From the NCBI RefSeq assembly GCF_018618475.1, contig NZ_JACSMD010000001.1, positions 1,240,001 through 1,304,000 of the forward strand: DNA of 64,000 nucleotides. Direction: 5' to 3'. Shown here piece after piece: positions 25,556 to 36,738 of the stretch. Position 1 is the stretch's first letter; the number at the start of each line of letters is the position of its first letter. The translations under genes were made by a program, and so were the position numbers. Source of the stretch: Exiguobacterium sp. s122 (lineage in GTDB: Bacteria; Bacillota; Bacilli; Exiguobacteriales; Exiguobacteriaceae). Under the pieces are notes generated by a model that worked only from the letters and a program-made list of their open reading frames with translations, had not been told where the DNA came from and searched no databases.

Positions 25556-25585
25556 TTGAAACAGGGAATAAGGTAACGGTACACT
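25556..25585 (+). promoter_or_regulatory. Promoter of the CoA-binding protein gene
   Basis: TTGAAA (25556-25561) and TACACT (25580-25585), 18 bases apart, 30 bp upstream of the start codon. Confidence 0.5.
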
Positions 25586-25614
25586 GAGTACGTAAACAAA
25601 AGGGGGCAAACAGA

Positions 25615-26019
25615 ATGGATGACCAGCATTTGAAACGATTGCTCGAAGAAGCGAAAACGATTGCCGTCGTCGGGATCTCCTCGAACCCGAACAAGACCGC
25701 GAATCAAATTGCCGACTATCTGTTGTTGCAAGGCTACACCGTCATCCCGGTCAACCCGACGCTCGAGACGTGGAACGGACGGAAAGTGTATCCGACCGTC
25801 GAGAGCATTCCCGGCCATATCGATATCGTCGACGTCTTCCGTCGCAGCGAATTTTTGGCCGAGGTCGCCGAGGATGCCGTCCGACATGGGGATGTCGGGC
25901 TCATCTTCAACCAGCTCGGTCTCTCGAACGCCGACGCGGAGCGGATCGCCCGTGAAGCCGGCATCGATTACGTCGAGAACCGATGCATCTACGTCGAGCA
26001 TGCCCGCTTGATCGGTTAA
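25615..26019 (+). CDS. CoA-binding protein (YccU family)
   Basis: 134 residues, preceded by AAAAGGGGGCAAACAGA. A single Rossmann-like CoA-binding domain: TIAVVGISSNPNKTANQIADYL, VIPVNPTLETWNGRKVYPTVESIPGHIDIVDVFRR, and GLIFNQLGLSNADAERIAREAGIDYVENRCIYVEH. It is related to the N-terminal domain of succinyl-CoA synthetase alpha but stands alone; members bind CoA, and their role is unclear. Single gene with its own promoter and terminator. Confidence 0.9.
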   Translation: MDDQHLKRLLEEAKTIAVVGISSNPNKTANQIADYLLLQGYTVIPVNPTLETWNGRKVYPTVESIPGHIDIVDVFRRSEFLAEVAEDAVRHGDVGLIFNQLGLSNADAERIAREAGIDYVENRCIYVEHARLIG

Positions 26020-26050
26020 GACCTGCCTCCTTGGCAGGTCTCCTTTTTTT
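26019..26050 (+). terminator. Terminator of the CoA-binding gene
   Basis: GACCTGCC / GGCAGGTC followed by TCCTTTTTTT. Confidence 0.9.
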
Positions 26051-26077
26051 CACGTGCCTCGCGCGTCGGAGGCAGGC

Positions 26078-26106
26078 TTGCCAGAATCCGAAAACAGCTA
26101 TACAAT
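26078..26106 (+). promoter_or_regulatory. Sigma-A promoter of parE-parC
   Basis: TTGCCA (26078-26083) and TACAAT (26101-26106) with a 17-base spacer, 44 bp before the parE start. Confidence 0.7.
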
Positions 26107-26149
26107 AGGGTAGAAAAACGAACGTGTGTTCGAAATTGAGGTGACGAAA

Positions 26150-28117
26150 ATGTCAACAGATTTATTCAATTACAATGAAGACGCCATTCAGGTGCTCGAA
26201 GGACTCACGGCCGTCCGTAAACGACCAGGGATGTACATCGGTTCGACCGACCATCGCGGTCTCCACCATCTCGTCTATGAGATTGTCGATAACGCGATCG
26301 ATGAGGCGCTCGCCGGGTTTGGCGGGCAAATCGATGTGACGATTCATAAAGACGATGCCATCACGGTCCGTGACCACGGCCGCGGCATGCCGACGGGAAT
26401 GCACGCTTCCGGCAAACCAACGCCAGAGGTCATCTTCACGGTGCTCCACGCTGGCGGGAAGTTCGGCCAAGGCGGCTATAAGACGTCCGGGGGACTTCAC
26501 GGGGTCGGCGCCTCGGTCGTGAACGCACTCTCGAGCAAGGTCGTCGTGACGATTCACCGAGACGGCAAATTGTTCGAGCAGACGTTTGCCGACGGCGGAA
26601 TCCCGCAGACGACGCTCCTTGAGACCGGGAAGACACGCCAGACCGGCACAAGCGTCTATTTTAAACCGGACGCCTCGATCTTTTCGACGACGACCTACAA
26701 CTATGACACGCTCGCCGAACGGTTACGCGAGTCGGCTTTCCTCTTGAAAGGGCTCACGATCACATTGAAAGACGAGCGTTCTGAGAAGGAAGAAACGTTC
26801 CATTACGAGGAAGGGATCGCCGAGTTCGTCCAATATTTAAACGACGACAAGGCGACGCTCCATCCGATCGTCTATTTCGAAGGGACGGAGAACGATATCG
26901 AGCTCGAACTCGCCTTCCAGTTCACGGACGCCTACTCCGAGAACGTCCTCTCGTTCGTCAACAACGTCCGGACACGCGATGGCGGGACGCACGAAGTCGG
27001 CGCGAAGACGGCGATGACCCGCGTCATGAACGAATATGCGCGTAAGAACGGCTTGTTGAAAGAGAAAGATAAGAACCTTGACGGGGGCGACGTCCGTGAA
27101 GGACTCACGCTCATCGTCTCGGTTCGGATTCCCGAGGAGTTCCTTCAGTTCGAGGGCCAGACGAAGTCGAAACTCGGCTCGCCGGAAGCGCGTACGAGCG
27201 CGGACAGTGTCATGGCGAAGCAACTGACGATTTTCCTCGAGGAGAATCCACAGATGGCGACGATGCTCATCAAGAAGGCGATTCGTGCTGCCCAGGCCCG
27301 TGAAGCCGCCCGCAAGGCGCGCGAAGAGGCCCGTAACGGTAAGAAGAAGAAACGATCGAGCATCTTGAACGGGAAACTGACACCGGCGACGTCAAAGAAC
27401 GCCGCCAAGAACGAACTGTTCCTCGTCGAGGGTGACTCAGCCGGCGGCTCGGCCAAACAGGGTCGTGACCGGACGTTCCAAGCCATCTTGCCACTCCGTG
27501 GGAAGGTCATCAACTCGGAAAAGTCGAAGCTTCAGGACATCATGAAGAACGAGGAAATCAATACGATCATCCATGCGATCGGGGCCGGCGTCGGCCACGA
27601 CTTCGACCTCGAGGACTGCAATTTCGATAAGATCATCATCATGACCGATGCCGATACGGACGGGGCCCATATCCAAGTGCTCCTGTTGACGTTCTTCTTC
27701 CGTTATATGCGCCCGCTCGTCGAGGCCGGCAAAGTGTTCGTCGCCTTGCCGCCGCTCTATCGCATCTCGAAAGGGAAAGGCAAGTCGGAACAGTTCGAGT
27801 ATGCCTGGGACGAAGAAGCGCTCGAGAAGCTCGTCAAAGTGTACAAGAAAGGCTATATCCTCCAGCGCTACAAAGGTCTCGGGGAGATGAACGCCGACCA
27901 GTTATGGGAGACGACGATGAATCCGGACACACGGACGCTCATCCGCGTGACGGTCGACGACGCCGCCGTCGCCGACAAGCGCGTCTCGGTGCTCATGGGA
28001 GACAACGTCGCCCATCGCCGCGAGTGGATCGAAGAGAACGTCGCCTTCGGTCTCCAGGAAGATGATTCGATCATCGCCAATGAACACGTGACTAAAGCGA
28101 TTGAGGAAGTGATGTAA
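26150..28117 (+). CDS. parE: DNA topoisomerase IV subunit B, ParE
   Basis: 655 residues from the ATG at 26150 (GAGGTGACGAAA before it). GHKL ATPase domain with RPGMYIGSTDHRGLHHLVYEIVDNAIDEA and GGLHGVGASVVNALS; TOPRIM domain with EGDSAGGSAKQGRDR and the metal-binding MTDADTDGAHI. It is about 20 residues longer than a minimal ParE and shorter than E. coli GyrB, and the pairing with ParC rather than GyrA fits topoisomerase IV. It supplies ATP hydrolysis for decatenation of replicated chromosomes. Directly followed by parC. Confidence 0.95.
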   Translation: MSTDLFNYNEDAIQVLEGLTAVRKRPGMYIGSTDHRGLHHLVYEIVDNAIDEALAGFGGQIDVTIHKDDAITVRDHGRGMPTGMHASGKPTPEVIFTVLHAGGKFGQGGYKTSGGLHGVGASVVNALSSKVVVTIHRDGKLFEQTFADGGIPQTTLLETGKTRQTGTSVYFKPDASIFSTTTYNYDTLAERLRESAFLLKGLTITLKDERSEKEETFHYEEGIAEFVQYLNDDKATLHPIVYFEGTENDIELELAFQFTDAYSENVLSFVNNVRTRDGGTHEVGAKTAMTRVMNEYARKNGLLKEKDKNLDGGDVREGLTLIVSVRIPEEFLQFEGQTKSKLGSPEARTSADSVMAKQLTIFLEENPQMATMLIKKAIRAAQAREAARKAREEARNGKKKKRSSILNGKLTPATSKNAAKNELFLVEGDSAGGSAKQGRDRTFQAILPLRGKVINSEKSKLQDIMKNEEINTIIHAIGAGVGHDFDLEDCNFDKIIIMTDADTDGAHIQVLLLTFFFRYMRPLVEAGKVFVALPPLYRISKGKGKSEQFEYAWDEEALEKLVKVYKKGYILQRYKGLGEMNADQLWETTMNPDTRTLIRVTVDDAAVADKRVSVLMGDNVAHRREWIEENVAFGLQEDDSIIANEHVTKAIEEVM

Positions 28118-28119
28118 CG

Positions 28120-30525
<2,406 letters not shown>

Positions 30526-30529
30526 GGAG

Positions 30530-30563
30530 GGCCCTGTACAACAGACGTTGTGCAGGGTTTTTT
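30530..30563 (+). terminator. Terminator of parE-parC
   Basis: CCCTGTACAAC / GTTGTGCAGGG followed by TTTTTTCG. Confidence 0.92.
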
Positions 30564-30598
30564 CGTTCCGGTATAAATGTATTTAAGGAGACAGAAGC

Positions 30599-30706
30599 TT
30601 GAAAAGTAGCTGGATTCGCGACATCGATCTTGAAATGAAATGGTTGCTTGACGAGCGGTACGGACTAAATGATTCGTTTACAGAAAGCTTTTACGATGAG
30701 AAATGA
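30599..30706 (+). CDS. Possible 35-aa small protein
   Basis: TTG start with AAGGAGACAGAAGC immediately before it; the frame encodes 35 residues, MKSSWIRDIDLEMKWLLDER at the start and ESFYDEK at the end. It lies between two terminators, so it would be its own short transcript. The good ribosome site, the charged amphipathic composition and the terminator right after the stop support translation; no homologue is recognised. It could instead be a degraded gene end. Confidence 0.4.
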   Translation: MKSSWIRDIDLEMKWLLDERYGLNDSFTESFYDEK

Positions 30707-30707
30707 A

Positions 30708-30732
30708 CAAAAGACGCGCGAGGCGTCTTTTT
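30708..30732. terminator. Short bidirectional terminator
   Basis: AAAAGACGC / GCGTCTTTTT hairpin, T-run on both strands; it serves the 35-codon frame and the convergent DinB gene. Confidence 0.75.
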
Positions 30733-30741
30733 GAATACGTC

Positions 30742-31248
30742 TTAGATGTCAGCCTCCATAAGATACCGTTCCAAATCGGCCTGTTGGCGCAAGTGATGGC
30801 GGGTATGCATCTCGATCAGGGCGTACCACTCTTGTGCGTTCAACCAGCCAAAACCGCCATGCTGGGCTTTAACGTAAGGATTTGCCGACCGGACGAACGG
30901 TTCGAGGCGCTCAAGACGGGAAAGCAATGCATCGATCCGGCGTTCGAGCAGTTCCCGTTTGTCCGTATTGTTCGGAGGTTGGTTCATTTCGTCAGGTAAA
31001 CGGATTTTCATCGGAGGGAACCCACCGGCCTGAAACAACCGTTCACCGAACTCGGTCTTCCCGAGCGGTTGCTCTTCAGTGGAAGCGAGACACCGTTTAA
31101 TCTCATCCGCATATTCCTCAGCCACAACGATGATATGGTCGTACATTTGTCCGATTGACCAGATATCGTCTGCTGCCTGATATCGCAACTGTCGCTCGGT
31201 ATAACCGTCCAAATCGTCTTTGAATTGGGATAATATAAGCATCGTCAT
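30742..31248 (-). CDS. DinB-like four-helix protein
   Basis: 168 residues from the ATG at 31248 (CAAGGAGGAAACGT before it). DinB/YfiT-like fold: the N-terminal helix ends with WSIGQMYDHIIVVAEEYADEI, where the His of YDH is one expected metal ligand, and WYALIEMHTRHHLRQQADLERYL carries the C-terminal His cluster. Members bind divalent metal; some are thiol S-transferases using bacillithiol. Exact activity unknown. Single gene. Confidence 0.75.
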   Translation of the reverse strand: MTMLILSQFKDDLDGYTERQLRYQAADDIWSIGQMYDHIIVVAEEYADEIKRCLASTEEQPLGKTEFGERLFQAGGFPPMKIRLPDEMNQPPNNTDKRELLERRIDALLSRLERLEPFVRSANPYVKAQHGGFGWLNAQEWYALIEMHTRHHLRQQADLERYLMEADI

Positions 31249-31391
31249 ACGTTTCCTCCTTGATGAATCATATTGTATGAAGTATATCATGTGCACGATA
31301 CGTACTTTCTGCTAGAAGCGGGTATTCTTGAAGAGGAACAACTCACCCCTGCGGCGAAATGAGTAGCAGGACAAACGATGGAGGGATGACT

Positions 31392-32003
31392 ATGTCAGAA
31401 TGGCTCGATTGGGCCAAACGGCTACAGGCATTGGCTCAGGCCGGCTTGACGTTCACGAAAGACGAGTTTGACCGCGAGCGGTACCTTGAACTGCAACAGA
31501 TTGCGACCGAGATGTTTGAACGACAATCCAATCTCGCGTTGGACGAGATCACCGAGTTGACGCACATTGATGGCTATCCGACACCAAAGCTTGACGTACG
31601 GGGTGTCGTCTTCCAAGAAGACCGGTTGTTGCTCGTCAAAGAACGTTCAGAAGGACGTTGGACGCTTCCGGGTGGCTTTTGCGAGGTCGGGCTCTCGCCT
31701 ACGGAGAATATCGTCAAAGAAATTGAGGAGGAAGCGGGATTTGATGTCGCACCGATCCGTCTCGTCGCCTTGTTTGATATGCATCATCACCCACATCCGC
31801 CCATGTCGCAGCATTACTATAAACTGTTTATCGAATGCGAGCTGATTGGCGGGGAGGCGCAGGTGAGCTATGAGACGAGCGACGTCGGCTTTTTCACACG
31901 GGACGCGTTGCCGCCGCTCTCGCTCGCTCGGAACACGCTCGAGCAACTCCATATGTGTTTTGACGCCCGGTGGCAAGAAGACTGGGTGACATTGTTTGAT
32001 TGA
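31392..32003 (+). CDS. NUDIX hydrolase with N-terminal Nudix_N_2 domain
   Basis: 203 residues from the ATG at 31392 (GGAGGGATGACT before it). Residues 1-60 form the small helical domain seen in ADP-ribose pyrophosphatase-like NUDIX proteins (WLDWAKRLQALAQAGLTFTKDEFDRERYLELQ). The NUDIX box is GGFCEVGLSPTENIVKEIEEEAGF, with Lys where the consensus has Arg. Likely hydrolyses a nucleoside diphosphate derivative such as ADP-ribose. First of three same-strand genes with the MBL-fold and GNAT genes, all closely spaced. Confidence 0.88.
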   Translation: MSEWLDWAKRLQALAQAGLTFTKDEFDRERYLELQQIATEMFERQSNLALDEITELTHIDGYPTPKLDVRGVVFQEDRLLLVKERSEGRWTLPGGFCEVGLSPTENIVKEIEEEAGFDVAPIRLVALFDMHHHPHPPMSQHYYKLFIECELIGGEAQVSYETSDVGFFTRDALPPLSLARNTLEQLHMCFDARWQEDWVTLFD

Positions 32004-32017
32004 GGGGAGGGGATTGT

Positions 32018-32734
32018 GTGGTCATTACACGCTTGGAACATGTTCATCAACTGACCTTTTACGCGCCGGTACTGCCGATTAACGTCCAATTGATTGAAAG
32101 AGAGCTCGGGCTCGTCTTGATTGATACGGCACTTGAACGGAACGCCGCGGACATTTTGGCCTATATCGAGGCGCTTGAACGGCCGCTTCTTGCCATTTTA
32201 TTGACGCATGCCCACGGCGACCACGTCGGAGGTGTCGATCGCATCTTGAAAGTCCATCCTCATGCCGAGTTGTACATCTCGCGCCGCGATGCCCGATTGC
32301 TTGAAGGGGATCGGACTACCGACCCGGATGAGCGGGAGCTTAAAATTAAAGGCTCGCTCCCGACAATTCATTCGTTGCCGGACAAGCGGTTAGACCCAGG
32401 TGAGCGGTTGTTCGGGTTCCGCGTCTATCACGCTGCCGGTCACACACCAGGCTCCGTCGCTTATTTTGATGAAGCGAGTCGGATTCTGTTCGCAGGCGAC
32501 GCGTTTCAATCGCATGGGGGAGTCGCTGTGGCAGGGGACGTCAGACCGCTTTTCCCGCTTCCTGGACTGGCGACATGGGATAAGTCGGCCGCTGTCGAGA
32601 ACGCCGAGAAGTTGATCGATCTCGCGCCACGTCATACGTTCGTAGGCCATGGAAAATCGATTGAAGGGACTCATCGGCTCTATCGGGCGCTAAAACGCGC
32701 GAAGCGTAAACGGGCACGGCTGTTTTCACGGTAA
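32018..32734 (+). CDS. MBL-fold metallohydrolase
   Basis: 238 residues from the GTG at 32018, placed after GGGGAGGGGATT. Metallo-beta-lactamase fold: THAHGDHVGG (about residues 63-72) supplies the zinc ligands, HAAGHTPGSVAYFDEASRILFAGDAFQ provides the third His and bridging Asp, and FVGHGKSIEG the last His. Related to glyoxalase II-like and YqjP-type hydrolases; the substrate is not predictable. Follows the NUDIX gene by 14 bases. Confidence 0.88.
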   Translation: MVITRLEHVHQLTFYAPVLPINVQLIERELGLVLIDTALERNAADILAYIEALERPLLAILLTHAHGDHVGGVDRILKVHPHAELYISRRDARLLEGDRTTDPDERELKIKGSLPTIHSLPDKRLDPGERLFGFRVYHAAGHTPGSVAYFDEASRILFAGDAFQSHGGVAVAGDVRPLFPLPGLATWDKSAAVENAEKLIDLAPRHTFVGHGKSIEGTHRLYRALKRAKRKRARLFSR

Positions 32735-32749
32735 AGGAGGAGGTGTGAG

Positions 32750-33202
32750 ATGATGGAGCTACGTGAGATTCAGACGACGCAATATCGTTCGGCTGAGCAA
32801 ATGCTCGAGATTCAACGAAACGCCTACGCGGTCGAGGCTGAGTTGATCGGTTTCGATGAGATTCCAGCTCGATATGAGACGGTTGAAGTGATTCAAAATT
32901 TACCCGGTGAGAGTTACGGATTGTATAACGACGAGCGGTTGATTGGATTTATCACGATTGAGACGGCCGAGACAACGGTCGAAGTCACAAAGCTGTGTAT
33001 TGATCCGACGTATTTTCGGGCGAGACTGGCGACGACCTTGCTCGAACACGTCCTAAGCCTTCATGAAGACAAGCTAGTTTATGTCCATACCGGAAAACAT
33101 AACGGTCCAGCAAAGCGTCTGTATACGAAGTTAGGTTTTGAAGCGAGCTCCGAATTCGAACCGGAACCCGGTGTCACATTGATTCGATTTACACGTGCAT
33201 AA
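32750..33202 (+). CDS. GNAT family N-acetyltransferase
   Basis: 150 residues; the ATG at 32750 follows AGGAGGTGTGAG, with a second ATG next to it. The acetyl-CoA fold is visible: a first helix LEIQRNAYAVEAELIGFDEIP, LIGFITIETAETTVEVTKLCIDPTYFRARLATTLLEHVL (motif A with RARLATTLL in place of the usual Gln/Arg-x-x-Gly-x-Gly/Ala), and HNGPAKRLYTKLGFE (motif B). Substrate unknown. Last gene of the NUDIX-MBL-GNAT group. Confidence 0.85.
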   Translation: MMELREIQTTQYRSAEQMLEIQRNAYAVEAELIGFDEIPARYETVEVIQNLPGESYGLYNDERLIGFITIETAETTVEVTKLCIDPTYFRARLATTLLEHVLSLHEDKLVYVHTGKHNGPAKRLYTKLGFEASSEFEPEPGVTLIRFTRA

Positions 33203-33223
33203 CATCTCGTCTCATTTCTCTCA

Positions 33224-33311
<88 letters not shown>

Positions 33312-33715
33312 CAAAGAAAAATTGAAGCCAGTTTGACGTCTCTCCTCTCACAAATAACGACAAAGGATTCAGGTCTCCACATCGTGCTCGAGCCGTGTCC
33401 GCCGAGTTTAAACCCTCTGTTTTACTTAACTTACGAGCAATCTAAATATGTAAGATTGGCAAATCTATTAGACATTTATCGCATTGGATTCCTCAAGTTC
33501 TTTATGTTTATGCAATACTCATCTAGCCATTTCATGTCTCCACTGCAGCTTGCTCGACTATAAATGACGTTGACCGCTCTAACGTTGGGTTCTCCTAAGC
33601 TACCGTATTTCCTCAAGCTCAATCCGAAATTAGTAGCAAAGATTATTCATAATATAGAGTATAGATGATCCTAAGGACTCTGATTAATAAAACAACTAGC
33701 ATGACTTTTATACAC

Positions 33716-33868
33716 TCAAGTTAGCGTAAACATGATGATTATTTGCCAAAGTGAAATCGTCAGCGGAACGAGCCCTAAAATCGTCAGCCATTTTTTCTTC
33801 GTCATCATTCCGACTACGAAGCCCATCAGCCCGATTATGAATACTAGAGCAATTGTCATCAATGTCAT
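33716..33868 (-). CDS. Small membrane protein (50 aa)
   Basis: 50 residues from the ATG at 33868 with AAAGGAGGGACGGCAACA ahead. Two hydrophobic segments (MTIALVFIIGLMGFVVGMM and WLTILGLVPLTISLWQIIIM) with the KKK loop between them predict an N-out/C-out hairpin in the membrane. No family is recognised; function unknown. It lies alone in a weakly coding region. Confidence 0.6.
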   Translation of the reverse strand: MTLMTIALVFIIGLMGFVVGMMTKKKWLTILGLVPLTISLWQIIIMFTLT

Positions 33869-34010
33869 TGTTGCCGTCCCTCCTTTCTGTTTGAGTTTAT
33901 CCCTACCTTCATTCGTCTCCGCTCCTGTATATTCCTTTTCATAAAATATGGTTGTCCGATTCATATACATTTGTAAAGGATGTTCTTTACATCTTTTTTC
34001 AATCTGTTTC

Positions 34011-34120
34011 GTTCATGAATTGAGTCTGTATCATGAACTCTGATTCCTTCATTCAAGCGAATGATAACGCTTCATGAATCAATGTTTCATCATAATTCAT
34101 TTAACTGTTTGATGAATATT
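34011..34120. promoter_or_regulatory. Repeated TTCATGAA motifs upstream of the ABC transporter
   Basis: GTTCATGA (34011-34018) and TCATGAAC (34031-34038) form an inverted repeat with a 12-base spacer; further TTCATGAAT, TTTCATC, ATTCAT and GATGAAT copies follow to about 34120. This 319-bp gap has no gene. The pattern suggests an operator array, but the regulator is unknown. Confidence 0.3.
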
Positions 34121-34187
34121 TAAAGTTGCCTAACAAGAGAGGTCATGCTATTTTTAGACAGATGATACTTATTAAGGAGGAACATAG

Positions 34188-35036
34188 ATGAAACGTTTAA
34201 CAAAAGGCTTTGCGGCCACCCTTTTCCTTGCAGTTCCGCTCGCGGCGTGTGGTGATTCGAGCACCGAACAGGCCGAAATGTCACGTTGGGACGAAATTCA
34301 AGAGAGTGGCACGCTTACTGTCGGAACGGCCGGTACACTCTACCCTGCTTCGTTCCGTGCCGAAGAAAGCGACGAGTTGACAGGATTCGATGTCGAATTG
34401 ATGAAAGAAATTGGCCAGCGGCTTGACCTCGAAGTTCAGTTCAAAGAGATGGCGTTTGATAACATGTTGACGAGCGTCCAAAACGGGCAAATTGACGTCG
34501 CAGCGAACGACATCTCAGTCACAGAAGACCGGAAAGAGAAGTTCGCCTTCTCGACACCGTATAAATACACGTACGGAACGGCCATCGTCCGAAAGAGTGA
34601 CCTCTCAGGCATCGAGTCGCTCGAGGATTTGAAAGGCAAGAAAGCCGCTGGAGAAGCGACGACCGTCTTCATGGAAGTGGCGCGTCAATATGGGGCTGAA
34701 GAAGTCATCTACGACAACGCGACGAACGACCAGTATCTTCGTGACGTCTCAACCGGTCGCACTGACGTCATCTTGAACGACTACTACCTGCAGACGCTCG
34801 CCCTCGCCTTCTTCCCGGAGTTTGATATCGCGATTCACCCGGATATCGCCTATAACCCACAAGAAGTCGCCTTCCTCATGTCGAATGAGAACGACGAGTT
34901 GCAACAAAACATCGACCGTGTCCTCGCGGAGATGCTTGAAGACGGTACGGTGAAATCCTTATCGGAGCAGTTCTATAACGGCGCAGATGTCTCGGTCGAA
35001 CCGGATGTCGATGCAACGATCGTCGAATTGGACTAA
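34188..35036 (+). CDS. Amino acid ABC transporter substrate-binding lipoprotein
   Basis: 282 residues, with TTAAGGAGGAACATAG before the ATG. Signal peptide with lipobox PLAAC (Cys about residue 21). Type 3 solute-binding fold: LTVGTAGTLYPASFR, ELTGFDVELMKEIGQRLDLEVQFKEMAFDNMLTSVQNGQIDVAANDISVTEDR, and the hinge region KSDLSGIESLEDLKGKKAAGEATT. It resembles TcyA/YckK cystine-binding proteins; a polar amino acid is the safe statement. It is followed after two bases by its permease. Confidence 0.88.
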   Translation: MKRLTKGFAATLFLAVPLAACGDSSTEQAEMSRWDEIQESGTLTVGTAGTLYPASFRAEESDELTGFDVELMKEIGQRLDLEVQFKEMAFDNMLTSVQNGQIDVAANDISVTEDRKEKFAFSTPYKYTYGTAIVRKSDLSGIESLEDLKGKKAAGEATTVFMEVARQYGAEEVIYDNATNDQYLRDVSTGRTDVILNDYYLQTLALAFFPEFDIAIHPDIAYNPQEVAFLMSNENDELQQNIDRVLAEMLEDGTVKSLSEQFYNGADVSVEPDVDATIVELD

Positions 35037-35038
35037 TT

Positions 35039-35734
35039 ATGTTGGAAGGAGTGAAATGGGAGGCGATCTTTGACGCCGATTTGGCTATCCGCTCGTTCCC
35101 GTATCTTCTCGGGGGGTTACCGAACACACTATGGATTTCATTCGTCAGCATGTTCTTCGGACTCGTGCTCGGTTTAATCCTGGCTCTTGGTAAGTTGTCG
35201 CCGTCACGGCTACTCCGCTTCCCGTCGACGTTTTATATCTCGTTCATGCGGGGCGTGCCGATTTTAATCATTCTGTTCATTCTCTATTCCGGGTTCCCGT
35301 TTATCGGAATTCAATTCGCGGCATTGACGGCCGCCATCATCGGGTTCAGTTTGAACTCGGCCGCCTATATCGCCGAGATTATCCGAGCCTCGATTCGGTC
35401 GGTGGATGATGGACAGGTCGAGGCCGCCCGCTCGCTCGGGATGAACAAGTGGATGACCCTGAAAGGCGTCTTGTTGCCACAGGCGACGCGGATTGCGCTC
35501 CCCCCGCTCTCGAACGTGTTCCTCGATTTGATAAAGGCGAGTTCGCTCGCCGCGATGATTACCGTCCCCGAAATCTTCAACAAGGCGAAGATTGTCGGCG
35601 GTCGAGAATTTGATTACATGACCGTCTACTTGGTCGTCGCCCTCATCTATTGGGGCATTTGTACGTTCATGTCGTTCTTCCAAGACTGGCTCGAGCGACA
35701 TTTTGAACGCTATTTGGATACACCGAAACGATGA
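35039..35734 (+). CDS. Amino acid ABC transporter permease
   Basis: 231 residues, about five membrane helices. Typical HisM/TcyB-like permease: GLPNTLWISFVSMFFGLVLG at the N-terminus, YISFMRGVPILIILFILYSG, and the EAA loop VDDGQVEAARSLGMNKWMTLKGVLLPQA. Start at 35039 overlaps the substrate-binding gene closely. The operon ends at a terminator right here, so no ATPase gene follows; the ATPase must be shared from elsewhere in the genome. Confidence 0.9.
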   Translation: MLEGVKWEAIFDADLAIRSFPYLLGGLPNTLWISFVSMFFGLVLGLILALGKLSPSRLLRFPSTFYISFMRGVPILIILFILYSGFPFIGIQFAALTAAIIGFSLNSAAYIAEIIRASIRSVDDGQVEAARSLGMNKWMTLKGVLLPQATRIALPPLSNVFLDLIKASSLAAMITVPEIFNKAKIVGGREFDYMTVYLVVALIYWGICTFMSFFQDWLERHFERYLDTPKR

Positions 35735-35756
35735 CACTTCCGTCATCGTTTTTTCT
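35726..35756 (+). terminator. Terminator of the amino acid transporter pair
   Basis: AACGATGAC / GTCATCGTT followed by TTTTCTTTTC; the permease stop codon lies in the left arm. Confidence 0.88.
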
Positions 35757-35828
35757 TTTCATTCCATGCAAGGGTTTGAGTGTGCTATGATTTTTATAAA
35801 TATTCAGAAAAAAGACGGGGGAACTACA

Positions 35829-36737
35829 ATGATACAACCATGGACTACTTATTTGAACGATCAAGTGATCGGACAGTCGAAAGCGATCAAGCTGTCGACG
35901 ATTGCACTCCTATCTGGGGGTCATGTCTTACTCGAAGACCGGCCGGGGACCGGGAAAACGACGCTCGCGAGAAGCCTTGCGTCTTCTGTATCGGCTGCAT
36001 TCCAACGGGTACAGTGTACACCAGACACGCTTCCGAGTGATATTTTAGGGATGGAGCTGTTCAATCCGACGACAGGTTCGTTCGAACGTCGGACCGGGCC
36101 GATTTTCACGTCAATCTTGCTCGTCGATGAAATTAACCGGACGACACCACGGACACAGTCCGCACTCCTTGAAGCGATGCAGGAACGTCAAGTGACGCTT
36201 GGGGAAGTGTCGATGCACCTCCCTGATCCGTTTTTCGTCATCGCGACGCAAAACCCGTTTGACGGGCAAGGCACGTTCCCGCTTCCGCAAGCCCAGCTCG
36301 ACCGCTTCTTGTTCAAGCTGTCACTCGCTCCATTATCACGGGAGTCTGAGCGTAGGCTACTCCGGAACGAGCACTTGAGCGCGGCACCATTTACGTTGAA
36401 GCATGATGAGCTCGCCGAGATGCAACAAGCGGTCCGTGATGTGACGTTCCATGAGGCGATGGAGGATTACCTTCTTGATTTCGTCGAGGCGCTCCGACAT
36501 CACCGGGATATCGAAGTCGGGCCGAGCCCGCGGGCGACACTTGCGTATACGATGGCAGCCCGGGCCCACGCCTATATGGACGGTCGAGACTATGTCGCAC
36601 CGGAAGACATTCGGGCGCTCGCCTTGCCGATTCTCGGTCACCGTGTCGTCTTGACGGTTGAGGCGTCTTTGAAGACAAAACCGTCGAAGTTGATTAAATC
36701 CGTCCTCGAGACCATCGCGGTCCCATCCGAGGTGTGA
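35829..36737 (+). CDS. MoxR-family AAA+ ATPase (cluster 1)
   Basis: 302 residues from the ATG at 35829 (ACGGGGGAACTACA before it). AAA_3 domain with Walker A EDRPGTGKTTLA (about residues 36-47), Walker B ILLVDEINR, sensor 1 PFFVIATQNP, and an arginine finger/lid region GPSPRATLAYTMAARAHA. MoxR proteins act as chaperones that assemble or activate partner complexes, often together with DUF58 and membrane proteins encoded next door, as here. First gene of a three-gene operon; gene spacing is one base or an overlap. Confidence 0.9.
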   Translation: MIQPWTTYLNDQVIGQSKAIKLSTIALLSGGHVLLEDRPGTGKTTLARSLASSVSAAFQRVQCTPDTLPSDILGMELFNPTTGSFERRTGPIFTSILLVDEINRTTPRTQSALLEAMQERQVTLGEVSMHLPDPFFVIATQNPFDGQGTFPLPQAQLDRFLFKLSLAPLSRESERRLLRNEHLSAAPFTLKHDELAEMQQAVRDVTFHEAMEDYLLDFVEALRHHRDIEVGPSPRATLAYTMAARAHAYMDGRDYVAPEDIRALALPILGHRVVLTVEASLKTKPSKLIKSVLETIAVPSEV

Positions 36738-36738
36738 C

